Below are positions 41,701 through 50,267 of a DNA stretch of 64,000 nt, piece after piece. Within the stretch, counting starts at the first letter, position 1. Every line of letters starts with the position of its first letter. Source of the stretch: an uncultured Pelagibacteraceae bacterium (GTDB lineage: Bacteria; Pseudomonadota; Alphaproteobacteria; Pelagibacterales; Pelagibacteraceae); contig CACMYJ010000001.1 in NCBI GenBank assembly GCA_902617895.1, positions 102,001 through 166,000 on the forward strand, written 5' to 3'. The notes under the pieces were generated by a model. That model was not told where the DNA came from and did no database searches. It saw only the letters and a list, made by a program, of their open reading frames with translations. Both the position numbers and the translations under genes were made by a program.

Positions 41701-41855
41701 TCATAATTGGATGGTACTTCAACACTTGATTTATCACTTTCTAAAGTTACAACAGGGTCATTTTTATTGATTTTGTCCCCTTTTTTTACAAGCACTTCGA
41801 TTATTTCAACGTTTTCAAAGTCTCCTATATCAGGAACTAATAAGTCTAGATTCAT
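38790..41855 (-). CDS. aceE: Pyruvate dehydrogenase E1 with N-terminal lipoyl domain
   Basis: A 1021-aa fusion. Residues 1-80 form a lipoyl domain with the lipoylation Lys at 42 in ESDKSSVEVPS. Residues about 80-150 are a Glu/Lys/Thr-rich linker. The remainder is a homodimeric (AceE-type) E1 with TPP motif FLGDGEMDEPESLGAI and HQDGHSHLLAST. Enterobacterial AceE is about 890 aa and has no lipoyl domain. The swing arm has thus moved from E2 to E1 in this operon. The start ATG is clear, with the next upstream feature the tRNA-Arg on the other strand. Confidence 0.93.
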   Translation of the reverse strand: MNLDLLVPDIGDFENVEIIEVLVKKGDKINKNDPVVTLESDKSSVEVPSNYEGTIENINVKIGDKVSKGDLILTLSSENKDEHEKISKTLDEKIPPSTEKLIEEAETATKSDTKVETEVIEPTQIKQKRLVNEVKMVSSNDDIDPIETKEWLDSLSAVLQNDGSERAHFLIKQLIDQSYKAGSKIPHTQTTPYVNTIPPEEEKRSPGDQNIERKLRSLIRWNAAAMVVRANKKHPELGGHIGTFASAATLYDVGMNHFWRAKNNKFGGDLVYFQGHSAPGMYARAFLEGRLNEKQLDRFRQEVQTGGLSSYPHPWLMPNFWQFPTVSMGIGPMLAIYQARFMKYLINRGLIKDEGRKVWAFLGDGEMDEPESLGAIGLAARENLDNLIFVVNCNLQRLDGPVRGNGKIIQELEGIFRGGGWNVLKVIWGSYWDSLLANDKTGHLVKIMNETVDGEYQAFKARNGLYVREKFFGKYPETTELVSSMSDTDIWRLNRGGHDPHKVYAAYDKAVNHKGSPTVIIAKTIKGYGMGKSGESVNTTHQQKKLDVDDLMYYRDRFDVPLTDSQVKNIEYFKPDENSEEIKYLKKRRLELGGFIPERTSYSKPIKAPVKDIFDFMKKSTGEKEMSTTMALVRMLTNLLRDKNVAPKLVPIIPDEARTFGMEGFFQKIGIYAHEGQKYEPEDSAQLSSYREEKSGQVLEEGITEAGSMSSWIAAGTAYTNHDIEMIPIYLFYSMFGFQRIGDFAWAAGDSQARGFLIGATAGRTTLAGEGLQHQDGHSHLLASTIPNCISYDPTFHYELAVIFREGLRRMHEKNENIFYYITTMNENYSHPAMPDDCEDGILKGMYKIKETSGSKEAKIQLLGSGTILREMMAASDILKKEYQVDSEVWSVTSFNELRKNGMEVERFNLLNPAETNKKSYVEECLGKQQGPILTATDYMRINADQIRPFTKKSFYSLGTDGYGRSDTRKNLRNFFEVDKEHIVAYSLSVLANEQLVASKYAEDAIKKYKIDKNKPMPTKM

Positions 41856-41932
41856 TTTTGTAATATATATATATCAATATTTGCTAAAAAAATAATTTAC
41901 ATTATTAATTATGTATAAAAACTGTACAAATT

Positions 41933-42009
41933 GCGCCTGTAGCTCAATTGGATAGAGCGCTTGGCTACGGACCAGGAGGTTCTGGGTTCAACTCCTAGCA
42001 GGCGCACCA
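41933..42009 (+). tRNA. tRNA-Arg(ACG)
   Basis: A 77-nt tRNA with encoded CCA. The acceptor stem GCGCCTG/CAGGCGC is a perfect seven pairs, the anticodon stem CTTGG/CCAGG closes loop CUACGGA with anticodon ACG (read as ICG after deamination by TadA), and the T-loop is GGTTCAACTCC. Only 14 nt separate it from the ATG of the microprotein frame downstream. Confidence 0.97.
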
Positions 42010-42023
42010 AAATGAAAGGATAA

Positions 42024-42107
42024 ATGAAAATATCACTTGAAAAATCTGTAATATATTTCTTTTGTTTAGTTTTATTATTTATACTAATTATGACAATAAT
42101 CCTTTAA
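42024..42107 (+). CDS. Possible 27-aa membrane microprotein
   Basis: A short frame starting at ATG 42024 with AAAGGA a few nt upstream, encoding MKISLEKSVI followed by a hydrophobic run ending MTIIL, a single-pass membrane peptide by composition. The stop overlaps the ATG of the thioesterase gene (TAATG). The ribosome site and coupling make it plausible as a real leader or membrane microprotein, but the length and AT-richness mean it could be chance. It lies directly downstream of tRNA-Arg. Confidence 0.4.
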   Translation: MKISLEKSVIYFFCLVLLFILIMTIIL

Positions 42108-42532
42108 TGAAAAAAAAATTTGAACAATTAAGTAATAAGCCAAGCTATATGAAACATAATGGTGGTTTATTATTTAGATCAATTAATAAAAAAAAATTCG
42201 AGTTTAAAACTAAGATTAAAAAAACACATTTAAATAAAGCTGGGATAACCCATGGTGGTTATATTTGTACAATCATTGATGCTGGAGCAGGTACTGCTTG
42301 TCATAGAGCAAGTGGAAATAAACCATGCGTAACTATTTCATTGGATATAAAATTTATAGCTCCCTCTAACATTGGAGACGAATTATTGGGAACAGTAGAA
42401 ATTCAAAAAGTTACAAAGTCAATGGTATTTATAAATTGCAAACTCAAGTATAAAAATAAATTAATTGCAAGCGCGGTCGGGATTTGGAAAATTTTGAGAA
42501 GACCTCTTCCAAATGCTGGACTAGGTGGATAA
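42107..42532 (+). CDS. PaaI-family thioesterase (hotdog fold)
   Basis: A 141-aa hotdog thioesterase from the ATG at 42107 (the frame is open 15 codons upstream, but those residues do not match the family). The catalytic block NKAGITHGGYICTIIDAGAG fits the PaaI HGG motif with the acidic residue in the following helix, and CVTISLDIKFIAPS is the second conserved strand. It likely hydrolyses an acyl- or aryl-CoA. The substrate is unknown. It ends 3 nt before the convergent TRAP permease stop. Confidence 0.85.
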   Translation: MKKKFEQLSNKPSYMKHNGGLLFRSINKKKFEFKTKIKKTHLNKAGITHGGYICTIIDAGAGTACHRASGNKPCVTISLDIKFIAPSNIGDELLGTVEIQKVTKSMVFINCKLKYKNKLIASAVGIWKILRRPLPNAGLGG

Positions 42533-42535
42533 GTT

Positions 42536-44521
42536 TTATTTTCTTAATTGAAGAATAAATATTGGCAACACTAAAACTAAGCCAATAATTGATGAACCTA
42601 AACTAGGTGCAATAAATAATAATGAAATAATTCCCAAATACCATCTTTGAAAGGTAGAAACTCTTTTAAATAGATAGCCAGTAAATCCAATTCCAATCAA
42701 ACCAATTCCAATCATTGCAGATATTAAAGTTACAAAAAAATCATAAAAATTAAATCCTTGGGCAACCAGTAATAGAGATGGTGAATAAACAAATACAAAA
42801 GGCACAAGAGCTTTTGCAATTCCTAATCTAAATGCAGTATTACCCGTGGTAAATGGATTTGAACCTGCGATTCCAGCAGCAGCATATGCTGCAAGAGCAA
42901 CAGGCGGTGTTATGTCAGCTAAGACACCATAATAAAATACAAAAAAGTGGGAAACAATGGGCTCAATTTGTAATTGAGTGAGAGCAGGCGCAGCAACAGC
43001 AACTAGTATTATGTATGTTGCAGTAGTTGGTACTCCTGTACCCATAAATATGCATGATATTGCAATTAATATTAATGAGAAAAATAATGTTAGATCGGCT
43101 AAAGAAAAATAATTAAAAGGTAAAAAGTTTAAGAAGAAACCTCCAATATCACCAGCTGTTTGAATTACTACATAACCTAATCTAAAACCAACACCTGTTA
43201 GTGTAACTACACCAACTATAATCCCTATTGATGTTGCAGCGGCTCCAACAGCTAAGGTATTTTTTGCACCTCTTGCAAGACACTCAAATAAATCTTTAAA
43301 AGTGAGTCTATTTTTTTTTCTAATAAATCCAATAACGACACATGCAATTATTCCATTTACTGCAGCATAATCTGGAGTACGACCAACTAAAATTAAATAT
43401 ACCAAAATAAATAATGGAACTATTGAAAGCCAATTATCTTGTATAATTTTTATAAATTTAGGAACCTCACTTTTGTTTAAACCTCTAAGTCCTAATTTTT
43501 TTGCCTCTAAATGAACCATTACAAAAATTCCAAAATAGTGAAGTAGTGCTGGAATTAATGCAGCTGCTAAAATATCTCTTAAGGGTAATTCTAAATATTC
43601 GACCATAATAAAGGCAGCAGCCCCTAAAATAGGCGGAGTTATTTGTCCACCAGTAGATGCTGTAGCTTCCACAGCACCAGAAAAATGTGGAGGATATCCA
43701 ACCTTTTTCATTGCAGGTATTGTTAAAGATCCAGTTGTTACTGTATTTGCTATTGAAGACCCAGATATAGTCCCAAGAAATGCTGAAGAAAAAATCGCTA
43801 CTTTTGCTGGACCTCCAGAATATCTTCCAGCTATCACCATAGCTAAATCAATAAATAATTGTCCTAGTCCTATTCTTGTTGCAAGTACTCCAAATAGAAT
43901 AAATAAAAAAACATATTGAGCCATAACACCGACAGCGATTCCATAAATTCCTTGGTTAGTAATATAAATGTGATTTACAAACCCTGCCCAACTACTGCCA
44001 CCGTGCTTTAAAGCTCCAGGAAAAATAGGACCATAAAGTGCAAAAATCATAAATATTATACATATTAATGGCAGTGTGTATCCAATAGATCTTCTTGCAG
44101 CTTCAAGGGTCAAAATTATAAGTATTGATCCCATTATAACTTCAGTGTTTGACGGATTTCCTACTCTGCTAGCTAATATTTCAGGAGGCAATAAAGGTAG
44201 ATAAAGTGCAGTTATTACAACTAGAATTGAAAAAATTATATCTATTATAGGAACTTTGCTCTTTAATTTTTTATCAGGAAAACTTTTCCAATTATAAAAT
44301 AGAAATACTAGACCAACTACAAAAGAAATATGAATACCTCTATGAAGTATATCTCTAATTGTTCCAAATCCTGAAGCATAAAAATGGTAAATTGACATTG
44401 TAACTAATGCAATAAACGTCAATAATTTTAAAAAATTTTTTAATTTTCTTTCGTTACTTTTTATTTCAAACTTTTCTTCAAGTTTTGAAACTTCTTCAGG
44501 AGAAATATTAAATTGAGACAT
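42536..44521 (-). CDS. TRAP transporter fused permease (TAXI type)
   Basis: A 661-aa fused DctQ/DctM permease of the TAXI-TRAP group, with a small N-terminal four-helix part and a large DctM-like part (FGVLATRIGLGQLFIDLAM, GSSIANTVTTGSLTIPAMKK, STGGQITPPILGAAAFIMVE). It uses ion gradients to import an organic acid or similar solute delivered by the binding protein upstream. The start codon lies just 5 nt below a strong hairpin that hides its Shine-Dalgarno sequence, so expression relative to the binding protein is likely low. Confidence 0.93.
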   Translation of the reverse strand: MSQFNISPEEVSKLEEKFEIKSNERKLKNFLKLLTFIALVTMSIYHFYASGFGTIRDILHRGIHISFVVGLVFLFYNWKSFPDKKLKSKVPIIDIIFSILVVITALYLPLLPPEILASRVGNPSNTEVIMGSILIILTLEAARRSIGYTLPLICIIFMIFALYGPIFPGALKHGGSSWAGFVNHIYITNQGIYGIAVGVMAQYVFLFILFGVLATRIGLGQLFIDLAMVIAGRYSGGPAKVAIFSSAFLGTISGSSIANTVTTGSLTIPAMKKVGYPPHFSGAVEATASTGGQITPPILGAAAFIMVEYLELPLRDILAAALIPALLHYFGIFVMVHLEAKKLGLRGLNKSEVPKFIKIIQDNWLSIVPLFILVYLILVGRTPDYAAVNGIIACVVIGFIRKKNRLTFKDLFECLARGAKNTLAVGAAATSIGIIVGVVTLTGVGFRLGYVVIQTAGDIGGFFLNFLPFNYFSLADLTLFFSLILIAISCIFMGTGVPTTATYIILVAVAAPALTQLQIEPIVSHFFVFYYGVLADITPPVALAAYAAAGIAGSNPFTTGNTAFRLGIAKALVPFVFVYSPSLLLVAQGFNFYDFFVTLISAMIGIGLIGIGFTGYLFKRVSTFQRWYLGIISLLFIAPSLGSSIIGLVLVLPIFILQLRK

Positions 44522-44526
44522 AATAA

Positions 44527-44552
44527 TGCCCTAAGTCTAATGACCTAGGGCA
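44527..44552 (-). promoter_or_regulatory. Intercistronic hairpin covering the permease ribosome site
   Basis: Arms 44527-44537 and 44542-44552 pair over 11 bp (one G-U) around a 4-nt loop. On the minus-strand mRNA the 3' arm contains UUAGGG, the only Shine-Dalgarno-like sequence, 7 nt before the permease ATG. It sits between the abundant-type binding-protein gene and the permease gene, so it can protect the upstream message from 3' decay and damp permease translation. Confidence 0.7.
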
Positions 44553-44578
44553 CAATATATTTTAGAATACTTATATAT

Positions 44579-45586
44579 TTAATTTATAAGTCCTGCTTCT
44601 TTATAAAACTTTTCCGCACCAGGATGTAATGGTACTCCTACTCCAGAAAGAGCTGTATCAGGCGTTATTGTTTTACCTTTAGCATGACCAACATCCATTA
44701 GCTTTCTAGACTCTTTATTCCATAAAGCTTTAGTGATTTGATAAATTAGCTCATTATCTTCTTTTGCAGACGTAAACCATTGAGCACCTACTGCTACAGT
44801 ATTTACTTCATCAACTCCTTCATAAGTTCCTGAAGGAATTGGGCTTTGTGAGAAAAATCCATATTTTGAAGTCAATGCTTTAGCTCCTGCACCATCTATA
44901 GGAACTAATTTTACATCAACTGCAGATGCTAATTCAACAATAGCTCCTGTTGGAAAACCTGCTACAACAAAAATTGCATCAACTTTACCATTTCTTAATG
45001 CATCTGTAGCTGCTTTCCCTTTTAAAGCTTCAGCTTTTACATCACTAGTACTTAAACCATTTGACTCTAAAATTAATTTAGCATCAACATACGTTCCAGA
45101 TCCAGGTTCATCAAGTGAAACTCTTTTACCTTTTAGGTCTTTAACAGAATTAATATTGCTTTTTTTAAGCGCAACTAAATGAATATGTTCTTGGAAAAGT
45201 GCTGCAATAGTTCTTAAATCTTTTGCTGGTTCTTTGCCTTCCATAGTTCCAGTTCCAGTGTAAGCCCAGTAAGCAACATCAGACTGTGCAAATCCTGAGT
45301 TTCTTAAACCTGAAATAATAGCATTTACATTATCTACTGATCCTCTTGATGAAACAGCAGATGCAATTAAGTTAGGAACTCCACAACTTCCACCTTTACC
45401 ACATTCTCTTGATCCTGGCGGTTTAGAAATTGCATTTGCAATCATTCCACCAACTGGATAGTAAGTGTAGGCCGTTCCTCCTGTACCAATTGTAAAAAAT
45501 TTTAGTTCTTGAGCAAACGATTTACCTGACAAACCAAGTGTCAGAAGTAATATCATTAGAGAACTTTTGAATAAGTTTTTTATCAT
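44579..45586 (-). CDS. TAXI-family TRAP solute-binding protein
   Basis: A 335-aa periplasmic protein. A signal peptide (MIKNLFKSSLMILLLTLG, cleaved after a SFA-type site before residue 27) precedes the TAXI signature FFTIGTGGTAYTYYPVGGMI. Other TAXI blocks are GKRVSLDEPGSGTYVDAKLI and a C-terminal LHPGAEKFYKE. It captures the solute for the downstream fused permease. TAXI ligands are mostly unassigned in the family (glutamate or 2-oxoglutarate in some). Not resolvable here. Confidence 0.94.
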   Translation of the reverse strand: MIKNLFKSSLMILLLTLGLSGKSFAQELKFFTIGTGGTAYTYYPVGGMIANAISKPPGSRECGKGGSCGVPNLIASAVSSRGSVDNVNAIISGLRNSGFAQSDVAYWAYTGTGTMEGKEPAKDLRTIAALFQEHIHLVALKKSNINSVKDLKGKRVSLDEPGSGTYVDAKLILESNGLSTSDVKAEALKGKAATDALRNGKVDAIFVVAGFPTGAIVELASAVDVKLVPIDGAGAKALTSKYGFFSQSPIPSGTYEGVDEVNTVAVGAQWFTSAKEDNELIYQITKALWNKESRKLMDVGHAKGKTITPDTALSGVGVPLHPGAEKFYKEAGLIN

Positions 45587-45662
45587 TTTTACTCCAATCT
45601 ATTAATTATTATTACTATTTAATATTAATCAATTATTATTGTCTATATAAATTTAGGAGTAT

Positions 45663-47621
45663 TTATGGTGTCTTAAGTTCAGCTAAATTTTTAAATTCAT
45701 TTAAAATATTAGGATTTATAAGAGCTTGAATATTTTTTATTTTATTTCCCTCAATAGTATTTCTGACAGCAATCTCGACTATTTTTCCATTTTTTGTTTT
45801 TGGTATATCTGAGACCTCAATTATTTTTTTGGGTACGTGCCGTGGGGATGCATCAAGACGTATGGCTTTTTTTATGTTTAGAGATAAATCTTCATTTAAT
45901 GACTTAGGTTTCTTAAGAACAACAAATAATATAATTCTTACATCATTATCCCATTTCTGACCTATAACTATTGATTCTTTAACTTCTTTAAATTTATCGA
46001 CTACTGAATATATCTCAGCAGTGCCTAACCTTGCTCCACCAGGATTTAGTGTAGCATCTGATCTTCCATAAATTACATAACCTCCAGTAGATTTTCTCTC
46101 TGCAAAATCTCCATGATGCCAAACATTTTTATATTTTTTGAAATATGCTCTCTTATATTTTTTATTATTCTTATCATTCCAAAATAATTTTGGCATTGAA
46201 GGAAAAGGAGATTTACAAACTAATTCCCCTTTTTGATTTATTAAAGATTTTCCTCTTTCAGAAAAAACATCGGTATTCATCCCTAATCCATTATTTTGAA
46301 TCTGTCCCCTGTAAACTGGTGAATATATATTTCCTAATACGAAGCATGATACTAAGTCTGTTCCACCTGCAATAGACGCCAAATGAACATTTTTTTTTAT
46401 ATTTTTATAAACATAATCAAAACCCTCAGAAGATAAGGGTGATCCAGTTGAACAAATAGTTTTGAGATAGTTTAGTTTAAATTTTTTTTTAATATTTACG
46501 TTAAGCTTTTTTAATTGGTCTATATATTTAGCACTTATACCAAACAGAGAGATTTTTTCTTTTTCAGCTATTTTTAGAAGTAAATCAGTTCTTTTATACA
46601 TTGGAAAACCATCAAAAAGAACAATAGAAGCTTTTGATGCCAAAAAAGTCATTAACCAATTCCACATCATCCATCCACAGGTAGTAAAATAAAAAACATT
46701 GTCTCCCGGCTTAACATCACAATGAAGTTTATGTTCTTTAAGATGCTGTAACAAAACTCCACCGGCTCTATGACATATGCATTTTGGTTTCCCTGTAGTT
46801 CCACTTGAATATAAAATTGCTAACTCTTTATCAAAATCGAACTTTTTAAATATGTATTCTCTCTCTTTTTTGTATTTAATTTTATTATAATAAAAAATTT
46901 TAATTCCTTTGATCCTATTTTGTTTTAAGCTTTTTTTACCAGGATAATTAGCAATTAGAACACATTTGATCGATTTAATTTTTTTTAGAATAGCTGGTAA
47001 TCTTTCAAGTACATTAATCTCTTTACCGTTATAATAATACCTATCTGTAATTATTAATAGTTTCGGTTTAATTTGAGAAAATCTTTCTACAACACCTTGT
47101 ATACCAAAGTCTGGAGAACACGATGACCAAATGGCTCCAATAGAACTAGTAGCTAAAAAAGTCTCAACTGTCTCAATTTGATTTGCTGTATACGCTGCAA
47201 TTCTGTCTTTCTCTTTAATTTTGTTATCTTTAAAAAATTTAATTAATTTTAAAGTGTTATTATTTAATTCGTTCCAAGATTTTTCTTCTCGGTATCCATT
47301 TTCGCTAATAAATGTAACAGCTTTTGAATTATCATTTTTAGACAACAAATTTTCTGCATAATTTAATTTAGATTTTACTAAAAATTTACTTTTTAAAATT
47401 TCTTTTGGAAAATGAAACTTATTATTTTTAATACCCTTTATATTTGAAAATTCCCAAATGGAAGACCAGAAAAGCTTTGGATTTTTGATTGTCCAATTGA
47501 ATAATTTTTTAAAATTTTTCTCTGGCTTATAATTAAATTTATTTGCTAAAAACTTTTCAAATTCAAATAAATTTGATTTTGATTTTATTTGAGAATTTGC
47601 TTCCCACAGTTTCTGAGGCAT
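45663..47621 (-). CDS. Acetoacetyl-CoA synthetase
   Basis: A 652-aa ANL-superfamily ligase that activates acetoacetate with ATP and CoA. It has the acetoacetate-CoA ligase N-terminus with LWEANSQI, the AMP-binding loop YSSGTTGKPKCICHRAGG, TCGWMMWNWLMTFL, and the C-terminal A10 Lys region IPKTKNGKIVE. Length and blocks favour acetoacetyl-CoA over acetyl-CoA synthetase. It feeds ketone-body or PHB-type carbon into the thiolase route. It is diverged from the helicase gene across about 160 nt. Confidence 0.88.
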   Translation of the reverse strand: MPQKLWEANSQIKSKSNLFEFEKFLANKFNYKPEKNFKKLFNWTIKNPKLFWSSIWEFSNIKGIKNNKFHFPKEILKSKFLVKSKLNYAENLLSKNDNSKAVTFISENGYREEKSWNELNNNTLKLIKFFKDNKIKEKDRIAAYTANQIETVETFLATSSIGAIWSSCSPDFGIQGVVERFSQIKPKLLIITDRYYYNGKEINVLERLPAILKKIKSIKCVLIANYPGKKSLKQNRIKGIKIFYYNKIKYKKEREYIFKKFDFDKELAILYSSGTTGKPKCICHRAGGVLLQHLKEHKLHCDVKPGDNVFYFTTCGWMMWNWLMTFLASKASIVLFDGFPMYKRTDLLLKIAEKEKISLFGISAKYIDQLKKLNVNIKKKFKLNYLKTICSTGSPLSSEGFDYVYKNIKKNVHLASIAGGTDLVSCFVLGNIYSPVYRGQIQNNGLGMNTDVFSERGKSLINQKGELVCKSPFPSMPKLFWNDKNNKKYKRAYFKKYKNVWHHGDFAERKSTGGYVIYGRSDATLNPGGARLGTAEIYSVVDKFKEVKESIVIGQKWDNDVRIILFVVLKKPKSLNEDLSLNIKKAIRLDASPRHVPKKIIEVSDIPKTKNGKIVEIAVRNTIEGNKIKNIQALINPNILNEFKNLAELKTP

Positions 47622-47783
47622 AAAAAAATATATTTAATTTTTAGAAATTATGATAACCTTAAAACATTAAATAATAAAAATGAGAACTTATTCCTCAATG
47701 ATTCGGACTAGTTTTAGCCCATTTTTGTTCTTTAGAGATAACAATATATAGTATTGGTAAAAAAAATCACACCAAAGCTAGGA

Positions 47784-50267
47784 ATGACAAAAAATAAAAT
47801 CACAGCAGTTCTTGGACCCACAAATACAGGAAAAACCTTCTTGGCAATAGAAACTATGTTATCTTTTGATTCGGGAATGATTGGTTTCCCTTTAAGACTT
47901 TTAGCAAGAGAAGTTTATGACAAAATTATAAAAAAAGTAGATCCATCAAAAGTTGCTTTAATTACAGGTGAAGAAAAAATAATTCCAATAAATGCAAAAT
48001 ATTTTCTTTGCACTGTTGAGTCTATGCCATTGGATAAAAGTTTAGAATTTGTTGGTATAGATGAAATTCAAATGTGTAATGACCACGAGCGAGGTCATAT
48101 TTTTACAGATAGATTGTTAAATATGAGAGGTGAAAAGCTTACCATGCTTATGGGTTCAAACTCTATTAAAAAAATTATTCAAAAACTTGATGATGATATT
48201 GAATTTAAAAATCGAGAAAGGCTTTCTAAATTATCTTTTGGTGGTCACAAAAAAATTTCAAGAATAGAGAGAAAAAGTGCTGTAATTGCTTTTTCTACTG
48301 AGGAAGTTTATGCAATAGCTGAATTGATTAGACGACAAAAAGGTGGCGCTGCTATTGTTATGGGCTCACTTAGCCCCAAAACAAGAAACTCGCAGGTAAG
48401 TTTATATCAATCTGGAGATGTTGATTATTTGGTCGCAACTGATGCAATTGGAATGGGAATAAATATGGATCTAGATAATGTTTATTTTTCAAATTTAAAA
48501 AAATTCGATGGTAAGAAACTAAGAAATTTAAATATTTCAGAAATTGGACAAATTGCAGGAAGAGCAGGAAGATATTTAAACGATGGTATATTTGGTACAA
48601 CGGGCGAATGTAAAGAAATAGGACCTGAGGAAATTGAAGCGCTAGAAACTCATAGCTTTCCAGATATACAAACTATTTTTTGGAGAAACTCAAAACTGAA
48701 TTTTAGAAATAAAGTTTCATTATTGAAATCTTTAGAAGAGAGACCCCATAAAGACTGGTTAAGACGAATAAATGAATGCCAAGACGAAAAGGTATTAAAA
48801 TATTTTTTAAAAGAAGCAACTAATATTGAAATTCAAGATAATAATGAATTTTTACAAATATTATGGGAATGTTGCCAAATACCTGATTTTGTAAAAAAAA
48901 CTTATGGACATCACTTTGAAGTTGTTAGTAAAATTTTTAAATTTTTGACTAATGGAGATAATAAAGTTCCAAATCACTATATGAAAGAACAGCTATCTTT
49001 ACTGGATAAATTAGATGGAAACGTTGACTCTTTATCCAACAGAATTGCTAATGTCAGAACCTGGGCTTATGTTTCAAATAAATCAAATTGGGTTGAAAAT
49101 CAGGACTATTGGATTGAAAGAGCTAAAAACCTTGAAGATAAGCTATCAGATAGACTTCATGAAGAGTTAACAAAAACATTTATCGATAAAAGAGCAAGTG
49201 TTTTGGCCAGAGGTTTAAAACAAGACATTACTTTTGAAACAGAGATTGTTAATAATGAAGAGGTAATGATAAATGAACAATTTATTGGTCGATTAAAAGG
49301 TTTAAAATTAGAATTAGATCTTAAAGTTGATACATTGGATGCTGATGTAAAATCACTAAAAAAGGCTGCAAGACAAAACGTAGTTCCTGAAATTATAAAA
49401 AGAATAACTCAAATAATTGATACTGGCTTAATTGAACTGAAAGATGATTTTAAAATTTATTGGAACGGCAACCAAATAGCAAAATTAATTCCAGGTTCAG
49501 ACTATTTAAATCCGCAAATTCAATTAACTATTGATGAAATGATTGAAAATAGTGAAAAATCAAGACTTAACGATTATTTAGAGAAATGGATAAATGATAA
49601 AATTGAAACAGAGTTAAAAAGTCTTATAGATTTAAAAAATGTCAAAGATAATAATTCAGAATTAAGAGCATTAGCATATCATCTTTATGAAAATAATGGA
49701 GTAGTTAAAAGAGATCAAGTATTAAATTATTTAAATAAACTTAACCAAGATGAGAGAAAAAAATTAAGAAACTTAGGTGTAAAATTTGGAAGGTATCATA
49801 TTTTTTTATTTAAACTATTTAAACCAAGTTCTGTATCGTTAAGAATTCTATTATGGAAAAACTTTAATGAGAAAAATTTAGATTTCTCACCACCAACCTT
49901 TGGATTGAACTTTTTAGAAGAAAAGAAAATTTTAAATAAAAATCTAATGCTTTTATGTGGTTTTGAAAAATTTGAAAATTTGTATGTTAGAATAGATATT
50001 TTAGAAAGGTTATTTTTAATGATTTTTAATACTAAGTCAGACAATAAAATTAAAGAGATTAAGTTAATTCCTGAGATGCTGAATTTGTTAGGTTGTAATA
50101 AAGAAAATTTTGTGAAATTAATAAAAAAAATGAATTACAAAACTTATGAGAAAGATAAAAATCTTCACTTTAAATATATTCCATCTAAAAAAGTAATTAA
50201 AAAAGATATAAGAAAGAATATTAATGACAATCCGTTTAATGTACTTTCACAACTTAATTTAAAATAA
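47784..50267 (+). CDS. SUV3-like superfamily 2 RNA helicase
   Basis: An 827-aa helicase close to the mitochondrial degradosome subunit SUV3. Motif I GPTNTGKT is at residues 11-18, motif II is DEIQM, and the second RecA domain has TDAIGMGINMDLD and GQIAGRAGR. The long C-terminal part (from about residue 330) is alphaproteobacterial and of unknown structure. An in-frame TTG at 47754 is an alternative start. The ATG at 47784 is preferred because the helicase core begins at once. It probably unwinds structured RNA. The stop overlaps the terB-like ATG by one base. Confidence 0.88.
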   Translation: MTKNKITAVLGPTNTGKTFLAIETMLSFDSGMIGFPLRLLAREVYDKIIKKVDPSKVALITGEEKIIPINAKYFLCTVESMPLDKSLEFVGIDEIQMCNDHERGHIFTDRLLNMRGEKLTMLMGSNSIKKIIQKLDDDIEFKNRERLSKLSFGGHKKISRIERKSAVIAFSTEEVYAIAELIRRQKGGAAIVMGSLSPKTRNSQVSLYQSGDVDYLVATDAIGMGINMDLDNVYFSNLKKFDGKKLRNLNISEIGQIAGRAGRYLNDGIFGTTGECKEIGPEEIEALETHSFPDIQTIFWRNSKLNFRNKVSLLKSLEERPHKDWLRRINECQDEKVLKYFLKEATNIEIQDNNEFLQILWECCQIPDFVKKTYGHHFEVVSKIFKFLTNGDNKVPNHYMKEQLSLLDKLDGNVDSLSNRIANVRTWAYVSNKSNWVENQDYWIERAKNLEDKLSDRLHEELTKTFIDKRASVLARGLKQDITFETEIVNNEEVMINEQFIGRLKGLKLELDLKVDTLDADVKSLKKAARQNVVPEIIKRITQIIDTGLIELKDDFKIYWNGNQIAKLIPGSDYLNPQIQLTIDEMIENSEKSRLNDYLEKWINDKIETELKSLIDLKNVKDNNSELRALAYHLYENNGVVKRDQVLNYLNKLNQDERKKLRNLGVKFGRYHIFLFKLFKPSSVSLRILLWKNFNEKNLDFSPPTFGLNFLEEKKILNKNLMLLCGFEKFENLYVRIDILERLFLMIFNTKSDNKIKEIKLIPEMLNLLGCNKENFVKLIKKMNYKTYEKDKNLHFKYIPSKKVIKKDIRKNINDNPFNVLSQLNLK

